From contig NZ_CP065997.1 in assembly GCF_016127315.1 (NCBI RefSeq), forward strand, positions 4,402,001 through 4,466,000: DNA of 64,000 nt, read 5' to 3'. Both the position numbers and the translations under genes were made by a program. Under the pieces are notes generated by a model. That model was not told where the DNA came from. It worked only from the letters and a program-made list of their open reading frames with translations, and ran no database searches. Positions 45,930 through 57,000 of the stretch are shown piece by piece; positions within the stretch are counted from its first letter, which is position 1, and every line of letters starts with the position of its first letter. This DNA comes from Achromobacter deleyi. Lineage in GTDB: Bacteria; Pseudomonadota; Gammaproteobacteria; Burkholderiales; Burkholderiaceae_B.

Positions 45930-47228
45930 ATGACCGAACAAGCCCGCATCACCGTCAGCCCCGAATCCGCGCTGATCGACGTGCCGCGCGAGATCCGCAT
46001 CGACGGCTTTCCTGCCTACGCCTTCGTCACCGTCACGGCCCGCATGTCGATGAGCGGCGTGCCGTGGCGTTCGCAGGCGGTGTTCATGGCTGGCCACGAC
46101 GGCAGCCTGGACCTGGCGCGCGATTGCCCGGTGTCCGGCAGCTATGCCGAGCCGTCCGCCATGGGACTGGTGTGGTCGATGACCTGCGAGGAGATGGACC
46201 GGGTGGTGTTCCCGCCCGATCGCACCGAGCCGCTGGGGACCGACCTGCACGCCACCGACGGCCGGCACGAGGCCACGGCGCGGCTGGTGCAGACCTTCGT
46301 GGCCGAGGGCGTCACGCACCGCGCCGTGCGCGAGCAGGTCGGCGGCATGACGCTGTCGGGCGAGCTCTACACGCCCGCCGGCCCCGGCCCGCATCCGCTG
46401 GTGATCTACATGAACGGCTCGTCCGGCGGCGTCAACGCGCCGCGGGCCGCGCTGTTCGCCGCCCGCGGCTACCAGTGCCTGGCGCTGGCCATCTTCAACT
46501 ACGACGGCCGGCCCAAGTACCTGAACGACATGCCGCTGGAGTATTTCGAGCATGCGCTGCGCTGGGCCCGCGCCGAACTCAAGCCGCGCGACGGCTTCGT
46601 GGCGCTGTCCGGCATCAGCCGCGGCGGCGAGACCTCATTGCTGGTGGCGGCGCACTATCCCGACCTGGTGAGCGCGGTGGTGGCCTACGTGCCGTCGCCC
46701 GTCACGCATGGCGTGGTCAGCGCCGGCGAGCCGGGCACCGGACGCAACGCGCAGGTCTGGCGCAAGGCCGGCGAGCCCTTGCCGCACCTGTGGCAGGACA
46801 ACGCCAGCGCCGATTGGGAGGCGGCCTACGCCTCGGATCCGCCGTACCGGCAGACCCACGCGTTTCTCAGCGCCAGCCGCGATGCCGCCGCGTTCGAGCG
46901 CGCCCGCATTCCGGTGGAACGCTATCCCGGCCCGGTCATGCTGGTCAGCGCGTCGGACGACGGTTTCTGGCCCAGCACCGCGTACTCCGAGATCGTCGTG
47001 CGCCAGCGCCAGGCGCATGGGCTGCCGACCTTGCACCATGTCTGCCAGGGTGCGGGGCATCACGTGCACTATCCGTGCCTGCCGGCCACGCTGATCAGCA
47101 AGCCGCACGCCATGTCGGGCCTGTTGCTGGACGCGGGCGGCACGCCGCCGGCCAACGCGGCCGGCAACGAGGCGTCCTATCGCGCGGTGCTGGCCTTCCT
47201 GGCGCGCGCGGCCGGCCAAGCGTCATAA
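45930..47228 (+). CDS. Acyl-CoA thioesterase/BAAT-like hydrolase
   Basis: The 432-residue protein has an N-terminal beta-sandwich of about 140 residues (ALIDVPREIRIDGFPAYAFV, VTVTARMSMSG) typical of the BAAT/ACOT family. An alpha/beta-hydrolase domain follows, with MNGSSGGVNAPRAALFAARG, the nucleophile elbow ALSGISRGGETSLLVAA (serine) and late CQGAGHHVHYPCLP (histidine). Serine in the elbow suggests thioester hydrolysis rather than amino acid conjugation, which uses cysteine in the mammalian enzyme. No signal peptide. It probably acts on the CoA ester of a compound brought in with the preceding Bug protein. Confidence 0.88.
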   Translation: MTEQARITVSPESALIDVPREIRIDGFPAYAFVTVTARMSMSGVPWRSQAVFMAGHDGSLDLARDCPVSGSYAEPSAMGLVWSMTCEEMDRVVFPPDRTEPLGTDLHATDGRHEATARLVQTFVAEGVTHRAVREQVGGMTLSGELYTPAGPGPHPLVIYMNGSSGGVNAPRAALFAARGYQCLALAIFNYDGRPKYLNDMPLEYFEHALRWARAELKPRDGFVALSGISRGGETSLLVAAHYPDLVSAVVAYVPSPVTHGVVSAGEPGTGRNAQVWRKAGEPLPHLWQDNASADWEAAYASDPPYRQTHAFLSASRDAAAFERARIPVERYPGPVMLVSASDDGFWPSTAYSEIVVRQRQAHGLPTLHHVCQGAGHHVHYPCLPATLISKPHAMSGLLLDAGGTPPANAAGNEASYRAVLAFLARAAGQAS

Positions 47229-47232
47229 CGCA

Positions 47233-47266
47233 CACGGCCCCGACCGGCGAGGCCGGCGGGGCCGTG
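47233..47266. terminator. Hairpin between convergent thioesterase and SapC genes
   Basis: CACGGCCCC and GGGGCCGTG are perfect 9-bp arms; the enclosed bases can form an inner GCCGG-type stem. It is placed after both convergent genes. No T-run follows. Confidence 0.55.
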
Positions 47267-47312
47267 GGGGCGCGGGCCGGCGCGCACGCCGGCCCGCGGG
47301 CGTTCCAGAAGA

Positions 47313-48071
47313 TCACGCCTCGGCGGCGGCTTCCTCGGTCGCGGCGACCGGCTGCACCTGATCGATCAGGCTGGGCCAGGTGTTGATCGACAGCAGGTGG
47401 CAATAGACCAGCGGCAGCCAGCCATTGGCGCGCCAGCGCAGGAATTCCGCTTCCGGCAGCTTGTTGAACTTGGCTTCGTCGATCACCTTGAAACCGGACA
47501 TGGCCAGGCGCTGGCCGTCGGCCAGGGTGATGTCGGCGCGGTTCTCGATCAGCAGGTCGGCGTCGGCCAGCGCGCGCGCGAACTCCAGCGTGTAGGCGTG
47601 CTGGTTCTGGTAATCGCGGCAGAACTCCAGCGCGCTGCGCGCCAGCGCGGTCGGCTCGCCGGCCTCGTCGAAGAACGGGTTGTCACGGCCCTCGACCACC
47701 GCGGCGGCCTTCTCGTCGACGCACAGCGTGTACTGGCTGCGGTCTTCGTTCTCCATGAAGATGAAGGGATAGCGGCGCACGTAGGCCGGGATGTAGGTGC
47801 CGGGGCGCCATTGGCCCTGCGCGTCGACGAACAGGTTTTCCTGGCCGCGCACGCCCAGCACCGCGACCGGCGTGGGCTGCTCGCCATCGGTGAAGACGAT
47901 GGGGAAGTGGCGGCACGCGGTCGGCAGCTCGGTGGCCACCAGCGGCACGGCGTTGGTCTTGGCGGCGTAGGCGAAGCCGGTATTGCCGGCCAGCGACAGG
48001 TTGTCATGCACGCCGGCGGCGAGCGGGCGGGGTTGTTCGTAGAACAGGGGAAGCGAAGTCTGCGTAGTCAT
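47313..48071 (-). CDS. SapC-family protein, third gene of the two-partner secretion operon
   Basis: The 252-residue protein has the SapC text NTGFAYAAKTNAVPLVATEL, CRHFPIVFTD, AVLGVRGQENLFVDAQGQW, YIPAYVRRYPFIF, LCVDEKAAAV and MSGFKVIDEAKFNKLPEAEF. No signal peptide or membrane helix is visible, so it appears cytoplasmic. The family is named after a Campylobacter S-layer-associated gene and its role is not established. It starts 9 bases after the giant exoprotein gene, with no clear Shine-Dalgarno, which implies translation coupled to that gene. A role in making, modifying or exporting the exoprotein is inferred. Confidence 0.88.
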   Translation of the reverse strand: MTTQTSLPLFYEQPRPLAAGVHDNLSLAGNTGFAYAAKTNAVPLVATELPTACRHFPIVFTDGEQPTPVAVLGVRGQENLFVDAQGQWRPGTYIPAYVRRYPFIFMENEDRSQYTLCVDEKAAAVVEGRDNPFFDEAGEPTALARSALEFCRDYQNQHAYTLEFARALADADLLIENRADITLADGQRLAMSGFKVIDEAKFNKLPEAEFLRWRANGWLPLVYCHLLSINTWPSLIDQVQPVAATEEAAAEA

Positions 48072-48080
48072 GATGTCGGA

Positions 48081-51000
48081 TCAGAGAGTGCGGGATTGAA
48101 TGTCGAGTTCGCGGCGCGCGTCGTCGGCGGGGGGGATGCCTTCGACGGCGGGGCGCTGCGGGTTGCCGGCGGGCGTGTGCAGCACCGGGCCATTGCCGTT
48201 CGGCACGGTCAGCACGGCATTGTCGCCGGAAGGCAGCTGCCAGGAAAAGGCGGAGGCCACCGTCAGCACCTGCGGATCGGCGAAGGCGCCCAGCACGTCG
48301 GGGCCGAAGCCCTTGGACGGCACGGTGCCCTGGAACAGCGGGTTGGCGGTGGGCGTGCTGGGGATCACCGAGCGCGGGGCCGTCACCGATGCCAGGCGGT
48401 CGATCACGTCCGTCGGGCCCCAGGTGGCGCCGTTCATGTAGTACGGCGCGCCGACCAGCGAGCTGCGGACCATGGTCGCGGCCATCGAGCCGGTGCGGCC
48501 GCCGATCGAGCCCCACATGTCGGCCGAGCCGGCGTTCGGCACGGTGAGCCCGGCCACGTCGAGCTTGTGGCTCGGGTCGGCGTCGTTCAGGCCGATGCGC
48601 AGCGCGCCCGTGCCGGAGGCCAGAGTCAGCGAGGTCTGCGGGCCGGCGAGGCCAATGGCGGTGATGTCGCCGTTGGTCTGGATGACCGCGTTCGAACCCT
48701 GCAGCTTGGCCGGCGCGCCCAGGTTGATGGGACCCTGCGTCACCAGCAATTGCGCCGGCAGCGTCAGGCCGGCGCCGCCGGTCTGGGTGAAGCCGGTGGC
48801 GGCCTTGACCGTGCTGCCGCCGCCAAACGACGTGGTGCCGGTGGGGCTGGTGTTGGCGATGCGGATCGCGCCGGTGTCGGCGGTGACATCCTTGCCAAAC
48901 GACACGCTGCCGCCGGAGATGTCGATGCCGTCCGGACCCGAGGCGCGCACCGCGCCGTTGTAGCTGGCGGTCTTGGCCTCCAGCTGCTGCACGCGGTAGG
49001 CGCTGACGTCGCCGTTGAACACGATGGTGTCGACGGCGCGCAGGGTCAGCGAACCCAGGCCGGTGGCGTCGCCCGCGACCTGGATGTTCTTGGCGGCGTT
49101 GACGTTCAGGTTGCTGCCGTTGCCGCCGTCCAGCTTGTTGCCCAGGATCACCGAGCCGGTGTCGCTGGTCAGGTCGCGGTCGCCCTTCAGGGTCACGGCG
49201 CCGTTGTAGGCCTGGTCGCCCGTGGTGTGCGTCTTGCCGCCGCCCAGGGTGGTGGCGCCCGTGACGGCCACGCTGCGCAGCGGCGTGGTGGCGCCGACGT
49301 CGCCCTGGATATCGGCGTTGCCGACGATGACCAGGCCTTGCTGGCCCGGCTGGGTGCCGTCGATGCCGGCCTTGAGCTGCACGTTGGCGCCGGTCAGGGT
49401 GGTGTCCACGCCGCTCAGGATGACGTGCTGGCCATACAACTGCGAACCGGTGGTGTCGATCGAACCGCCGTTGATCAGCACGTCGCCGTTGCCGCCGGTC
49501 TGCACCGAGGCGGCGCGGACGGGGCCGTCCAGCACGATGTCGCCGGCGGCGCTGACCTTCAGGTCGCCCAGGCGCGTACCCTGGCCGACCGGGCCGGAGA
49601 ACGTCACGTCGCCCTGGCTGGCGACGACCGTCAGGCCGCCGCCGCCATCGACCGCGCGGTCAAAGCCGATGTCGCCCTGGCGGCTGGTCACGGTGACGTT
49701 GCCGCCGAGCGTGACGTTGCCCTGGTACGACTGTTCGCCCACGGTAGTGATGGTGCCCGCGCCCAGCGTGGCGTTGCCCTTGACCGTCAGGTTGGCCAGC
49801 GGGTCGTTGGCGCCCAGCGGTCCCTTGAGCACGGCGTCGCCGTCGATGGTCAGGTCATGCCCGCCGTCGCCGCCGCCCAGCAGGCTGACGGTGCTGCCCT
49901 TGAGCACGGTGTCGGTGCTGAACACGGCGCGTTCGCCGTAGGACTGCGTGCCGGTGGTGTCGACCAGGCCGCCGTTGATGGCCACGGTGCCGCCGACGTC
50001 GGTGTTGACCGACGCTGCGTACACCGCCTTCTCGAAGGTGGTGGCGCCGTTGCTGTTGATGGCCAGCGCGCCCAGGCGGCCGGTGGTGGCGTCGCCGACC
50101 TGCTGGGTGAAGCGCACGTCGCCGCTGCCGCTGCTGACCGTCAGGCCGTTCGCGGTGGCGCCGCGGCTGGCGACGGTGTCGCTGAAGGTCACCTTGGCAT
50201 TGCGGGTGCTCATCTGCGTGGCGTCGGTCAGCCAGACCTTGCCCTGGTAGGACTGCTCGCCCACCGTCTTGATCGGGCCGCCGCCCAGTTCCACGTCGTT
50301 CTCGACGGTCAGGTAGGCCAGGCGGCCATTGGCGCCGGCGCCGACCGGGCCGCCGATCACGGCCGGGCCCTGCAGGGTCAGGCCCTGCTGTTCGTCGGTC
50401 GCGTTCGCGCCCTGGGCCAGGGTGATGCTGCTGCCCTTGAGCGTGACGTTGCTGGCCAGGGTGACCAGTTCGCCGAAGCGCAGGACGCCGGTGGTGTCGA
50501 TGCGTTCGCCCTTGATCGTCACGGCGCCCGGGTCGTCGGTCTGCAGCGACGCGGCATAGACCGAGCCGTTGAACGCGGTCGTGCCGGCGGTGTCGATGCT
50601 CAGGTTGCCCAGGCGTTGGGTGGCGCCGCCCACGGCGTCGAAGCTGACGTTGCCGCCGGCCGTCGAGGCCACGTGCAGGTCGCGCGAGCCGTTCAGCGTG
50701 CTGTCGAACGCCACGTTGCCCGAGGTGGTGCTCAGCGTGTGGTCGCGGCCCAGCGTGACGGCGCCCTTGTAGCGCTGGTTGCCAGTGGTGGCGATGGTGC
50801 CTGCGTTGAGCGTGGCGCTGCCGTCCAGGGTCAGGCTGGCCAGCTTGGTGGTGGCGCCGATGGCGCCGGTCAGCGCGGCCGCGCCGTCGATCTCCAGCGC
50901 ATGGGCGCCGTCGACGCCGTTGGCCAGGGTGACGGTGGCGCCGGTCAGCACCGCGTCGTCGCCCAGCTCCACGTGGCCGGCGTAGGTCTGCGCGCCGCTG

Positions 51001-54000
51001 GTGGTGACGCTGCCGCCGTTGATGGCGGTGCCGCCGGTGCCCGCCTGGTTGAGCGAGGCGATGTCGACCGCGCCGCCATAGGTGGTGGTGCCGCTGCTGG
51101 TGACGGTCAGCGCGTTGGCGCCCGACACGCCGCCCGTGAAGGCGACCGCGCCGCTGCCGGTGGACACGCTGACGGCGCTGGCCAGCGTGGTCGCGCCGTC
51201 GACGCCGAAGGCGCCGTTGGTGGTCGTGTAGGCGCCGCGCAGCGTGGTGGCGCCGTTGTACTGCTGGGCGCCGGTGCTGGCGACCTGGCGCAGGTCGATG
51301 TTGTTGCCGGTGATGGTCAGGCTGGCCAGGTTGGAGGCATTGCCGCCCAGCGTGACGTCGCCGTCGCTGGCGACGATCACCGCCTGCTGCGCGCCGCCGT
51401 TCAGCGTGCCCGAGAGGGCGACGCCGCCGTTGGCGCCGTTGGCCGTCAGGGTGCGCTTGGCGCCGGCCAGCGTGGCGCTGCCGGTGATGCCGATGGCGCT
51501 GCCGGTCAGGTCGCCGTTCAGGGTGACGTTGCCGCTGTAGGCCTGGCTGCCGCTGGTGTTGGCGGCGGCCATGGCGATGGCCGCGCCGCTCACGGACAGG
51601 TCATGCACGTCGGTGCTGGCAATGTCGTGGCTGACGGTGACGTTGCCGCCGCTGGAGGCCAGCGTGACATCGCCGCTGTTGCCGGCCGACAGGCCGACCG
51701 CGCTGACCAGATTGCCGGTGGCACCGATGCCGATGTTGCCGTCGGCCGTGGCCACGCGGCCCAGCGTCAGCGGGCCGCTGCCGTCCACGTAGATGTCGCC
51801 GCTGCCCAGGACGTTGGCCTTGAGGTTGCGGGCCGTCGTGGTGACGTGGTCGGCCGAGGTGCCGATGCCGGTCTTGCTGGTCAGGTCCAGGCTGTTGGCG
51901 ATCAGGTTGCTGCCCAGGCCCAGCAGCGAGCCTTCGGCGGCGCTCAGGACCACGGTGCCGTTGGCGGCGCCGGCGTTGACGGCGTCGATCTCGACGTTGC
52001 CGTGCTGCGAGGTCAGCGTGATGGTGCGGTTGCTGCCGGCGGCCGTGGCCGCGGCGATCAGCGTGCCGGTGGCCGTGGCGTTGATGTCACCGTTGGCGGT
52101 GCTCAGCGACGCGTCGAGCGCGCCGGTGTTGGTCAGCGTCAGGTTGGCCGGCGTGGTGGCGCCGGTCAGGCTGGCCGCGACGGAGCTGGCTTCGGTCACC
52201 AGAGTGGTGTTGCCGCCCGCGGCGCCGCTGCTGAAGCTGACCGTGGTGCCCTTGACGTTGATCGTGCGCGGCGCGGCGCCGGCCGCGACCACGTCTTGCG
52301 TGCCCTTGAGCGTGACGGTGCCGTTGGCCTGCACGCCGGCGGCGGCCAGCTTGAGCGTGCCGCCCGAGGACAGCAGCAGGTTGTCGGCCGTGTTCGACAT
52401 GCCGCCGCTGGCGTCCAGGTCGCCGGCGCTGGTCAGGTAGACGGAGCTGTTGGCGCCGGCCTGCTGGATGTTGCCACTGTTGGCGGTGAGCGCCCGCGTG
52501 CCGACGTTGTTGAGCACGATGACGGCGCCGTCGGCGGCGGTCGACAGATTGCCCAGCGCGCCGAGGTTGGTGCGCAGCGCGATGCCGCCGGTGCCGTTGG
52601 CCAGGTAGGCGGCCGAGCCGATGCTGCCGCCGGCGATGGCGGTCAGACTGTTGCCCGTGATCAGGTTGCCCGCCAGCGCGCCCTTGATCGAACCGGCCGC
52701 CTGCAGCGTGACGTCGCCGGCCTGTTTGGCGTCGATCGTGTTGATCGACAGGTCGCCGCTGGTGGTGGCGATCGAGATGCCGTTGTTGGCCGAGCTGGTC
52801 TTGCTGACCGCGCTGGTGACCAGGGTCGGGCCGGCGGTGGTGATGCCGATGGCGCCGTCCTGGGTGATGACCGAGGCCAGCGTGGTGCCGGCCGCGCGGT
52901 TGTCGTTCAGGTAGAGCGAGCCGCTGCCGGTGACTTCGGCGATGATGTTGGCGGCGGTCGTCTGCAGGTTGTCGGGCGAGCCGGCCGCGCCGCCGATGCC
53001 CGCGCCGGCCTTGAGCGTGACGGTGTTGCCGATGATGCGGGTGGATTCCTCGCGGTCGTCGACGATGGTGCTGCCGGTCTTGCTGAAGTCGATGTTGACG
53101 GTGCCGGCGCCGGCGTCGATGTTGCCCGCGACCAGCTGGCTGTTGTTGCCGTTGCCGACGATCTTGATGGTGCCGTTGCTGGCGATGGCGTTGGCGATCT
53201 GCAGATTGCCGGCGGCCGCGATGTCGATGGTGTTGCCCGACAGGTACGAGTAGACGGAATTGTTGTCCGCCGCCAGGTACATGCCGCCGTTGGTGGTGAC
53301 TTCGACGCGCTGGCCGGTGGCGTTGATGCGGCCGTTCAGGGCGCCGACGGCGTTGGCGCCGTTCAGGGCGACGCCGTAGGCCTTGACGGTGGCGCCGGCG
53401 GCGTCGGCCAGGATCGAGCCGTTCTCGGCGTTGAGCGTGACCTGGCCGTGGTTGGCGCCGGCCTGCACGTTCTTGACCGTGATGTTGCCGGAGGTGGTCT
53501 TGACCGAGATGTCGTTGCCGGCCGCGTCGGTGCCCGACGTGACGCTGGTCAGCGCCAGGCTGCCGTTGCCGGTGATGCGGGTCTCGCCGTTGGCGACCGA
53601 GGTCGTCAGGCCGCCCAGCAGGTTGCCGCTGCTGTCCAGGTAGAGCGAGCCGTCGCCGGTGACGGTGGCCGACACCGGGCTGTTCGGCGCGGCGATCTTG
53701 ATCGCCGCGTCGCGCGTGCCGATGCCGTTCTGCGCCGTCAGCGTGATGGCGCCGGTGCCCGCGCCCGAGAGCGTGCCGCCGCCGTACAGGATGCTGCCGG
53801 TCTGGGCGTTCAAGGTCAGGGCGTTGCCGGTGCCGTAGCTGACGGTGCCGACCAGGATGTCGCCGGTGGTGGTGGTGACCGACAGGTCGCCGCCGGCGCG
53901 CAGGTTGCCCAGGTTGATCGAGCCGTTCTGCTTGAGCCAGATGCCGCCCGAGGCGGTGGCGGCGATGTTCTTGACCTGGGTGTTCAGGGCCAGACCGGCA

Positions 54001-57000
54001 GAGCCGATGGTGTTGGGCGTGTTGCCCGTGGCGGTGGACAGCGTCAGGTCGCCGGCGACGATCTTCGAGGACGCGTTCATGCCCTGGATCGAGCCGCCTG
54101 TGGTGTAGTACGGGTTGGTCGACAGGTTGACCGAACCGTTCTGGGTGACGTCGATGTCGTGTACGTTGATCGCGCCGATGGCCTGGTAGGTGAAGTTCAG
54201 GCCGGTCGTGTCGCGCACGATGGTCAGCGCGGTGGCATTGCTGCTGTCGGCGCCGCTGAACGTCAGGTTCTTGGCGTCGATGGTCAGGAAGCCGGCGCTG
54301 CCCAGGTTCGAGCCCTGCGCGTTGTTGCGGATGATGGTCAGGTCGGACAGGTCGGCCAGGTTGTCGACATAGATGCTGCCAGGCGTGGCCATCGTCAGCT
54401 TCTCTGTGTTCAGATGCAGGCGAGCCGCGTTGGACGTGCCGATCTTCGAGGCCGTGCCGTAGTTGGCCGTCAGGCTGACGCTCTTGCCGGTGACCAGGTT
54501 GCTGTTGTCGATGCCGATGATGCTGCCGCGCGCGGTCGACAGCGTGACCGCGCCGTCGGTGGACGTGACGGTGCCCACGGTCAGGTTGCGGCCGTTGTTG
54601 CCGGTGTCGGCGGCCAGGGTGATGTCGCCCGGCGCGGTGACCGAGGTCGCCTGCAGGCCGTAGGTCTCGGTCAGCGCGATGCTGCCATCGGCGCGGTCGG
54701 TCTTGGTGGCGCTGAGCGTGACGGTGGTGGTGCCGCCGTTCAGGGCATTGGTGCGGATGGCGCTCTTGTTGCCGATCGAGCCGTTGGCCGTCAGGCTGAC
54801 GCTGGTGGCGTTGTTGATCGTGCCGCTGAGGATCGAACCGCCGGTGTTGTTGACCGTGAAGGCGTTGCCGTTGGTGTTGACCGTGCCCAGCTCGATGTCG
54901 CCGGCGGTGTTGCTGACCGAGCTGGCGCCGGTCGAGGTCAGGCTCGGCAGGCTGGTGTTGCCCTCCACCGTGATGAAGGCGCCGCCGTTGTCGGCGCGGC
55001 CGCTCAGCGTGCTGACGCGGGTGTCGATGGCGTTGCCGGCGCCGGCCGCGCCGATGGCGTTGGCCGCCGTCAGGGTCAGGCCGGCCGCGTCGATCTTGGT
55101 GTTGGCGTCGCCGTCGCCCAGCAGCGAGCCGCCGCGCGAGTTCAGCACCACGCTGTCGTAGCCGACGTTGATCGCGCCGACGGTGATGGTGCGGTCGCTG
55201 GTCACGCTCAGGTTCAGGCCGCCCTTGTCCTCGATCTTGGTCAGGACCAGGCCGGCGCTGCTGCCGCTGCCGCCGTCCGCGGCCTGGAACACGATGCTGC
55301 CGCCGTCGCGCGTGGGCGAGTTGATGCTGTAGCTGCGCGCGCCGTTGCCGGTGGAATACAGCGTCAGCGCGTCGATGTGGCGGTTGGAGTCGATGTACAC
55401 GTCGCCGACGTTCTGGATGTTCACCAGCGGCGCCGACAGGTTGATCTCGCGGCCCACGGCGCCGATGGCGCCCGAGCCCTGGGTGGTGATCTGCACCGAC
55501 GCGGCGGTGACGCGCTGGCTGTCGTCGGCGCTGCCCAGGATGCTGTTGTTGCTGGACAGGCGCACCGTGCCGTTCTGCGTGGTGTCGATGATGCCGATGT
55601 CCTGGCCGACGTCGCTCGACAGCATCAGGTTCAGGCCGGTGTTGTCGCGCACCTCGTTGACCTGCAGGCGGCTGCCGTTGTGGGCCACGTCGAACAGCAG
55701 TTCGTTCGACACGATCTGGTAGGTGGCCGCCGACGAGCCGCTGGCGTACAGCGACAGGCTGGCCAGGTCGCGGTCGTTGTCCAGGTAGACGTGGCTGCCG
55801 GCCGTCAGGTAGAGCTCGCCGGTGGTGGTGTGGATCGAGCCCGAATTGTCGCCCGATGCCACGCCGATCTGGCCGCTCGTGCCCAGCGTGACCACGTCGC
55901 CGGTGATGTGCGAGGTCGGCGTCAGGTTCATGATGTGGGCGCCCGAGCCATAGGCGCCCAGGCTCACGGTGTTGGCCGGGCCGACGTCGACGTTGCCGAC
56001 GTACAGCGTGCGGTCGCCGTTGAACGAGAAGTTCAGGCCGGTCAGGTCGCTGACCTGGGTCATGACATAGGTGCCGGCGTCGGTGACGTTGAACGTCAGG
56101 CCCTTGGCCGCCACCTGCAGCACGTTGTCCAGGGCGCTGTTGGCGTGGTTGGCGGTGATGTTCAGCGAGAACAGGTCGCTGGCGTTGTCGAGGTACAGGT
56201 TGCGGCCCGACTGCGTGGTCAGCTGGCGGGTGTCGGTCAGGATCTCGTTGCCGGCGACGCCGATCGACTGGGCGGCCGTGAGCGTCAGCACCGGCGTGAC
56301 GAAGCGGCCGGCGCCCTGGGTGATCGAGCCGTTGGTCACGTTGACCTGGGCCGAGCTGGTGGCGCTGTTGTCCCGCAGCGTCAGGCTCTTGTTGTTCGAC
56401 AGCCACAGGCTGCCGCGGATGTTGGACGAGAGCGAGTCGACGCTGACGAACAGCGGCTGGCTGGTGGCGTAGGTGCCCGTGACCGAACCGGCGTTCAGGG
56501 TCAGCGCGCTGGTGGTGATGTTGGGCAAGCTGGCGCTGGAGCTGTTGCCGTAGATGGTGCCATTGCTGGCCAGGGTGACCGAGCCTCCGGCGGCGGTGAT
56601 GACCTTGTTGACGGTCAGCGCGCGGTCCGACGAGATCGACAGCGCCAGGTTGCCGGTATTGGTGATGTTGTTGAGCGTCAGGCCCGCGGTGCCGGTCGAA
56701 TCATTCAGCGAAAACTGCGTCATGCCGTCGGCGCTGATGGTGTAGGTGTTGACGACCGCTCCGCTGGAGCTGCTGTGGTTGGCGGTCAGCGACAGCGAAT
56801 CGAGCTGCTTGCTGTTGGCCACGTCCACATTGCCGGCGGAGGCGATCGACAGGTTGGACGTGTTGGTCTTGGCAAAGACGCTGCCGTTCATGCCCAGGGC
56901 GTTGAGGCTGACGCTGTTGCCGGTAATCAGGCCCGAGCCGCCGATGGTCGGGGCCAGGTCGGAGTTGACGTAGCGGGACGTCAGCGACACCGAGCCGCCG

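Noticed and set aside
52087..56406. A 1,439-codon open frame within the exoprotein gene, same strand but different frame
   Set aside because: Its Arg/Gln/His/Pro-rich text is a frame shadow of the repeat-rich exoprotein, whose own frame is unbroken for 4,891 codons.
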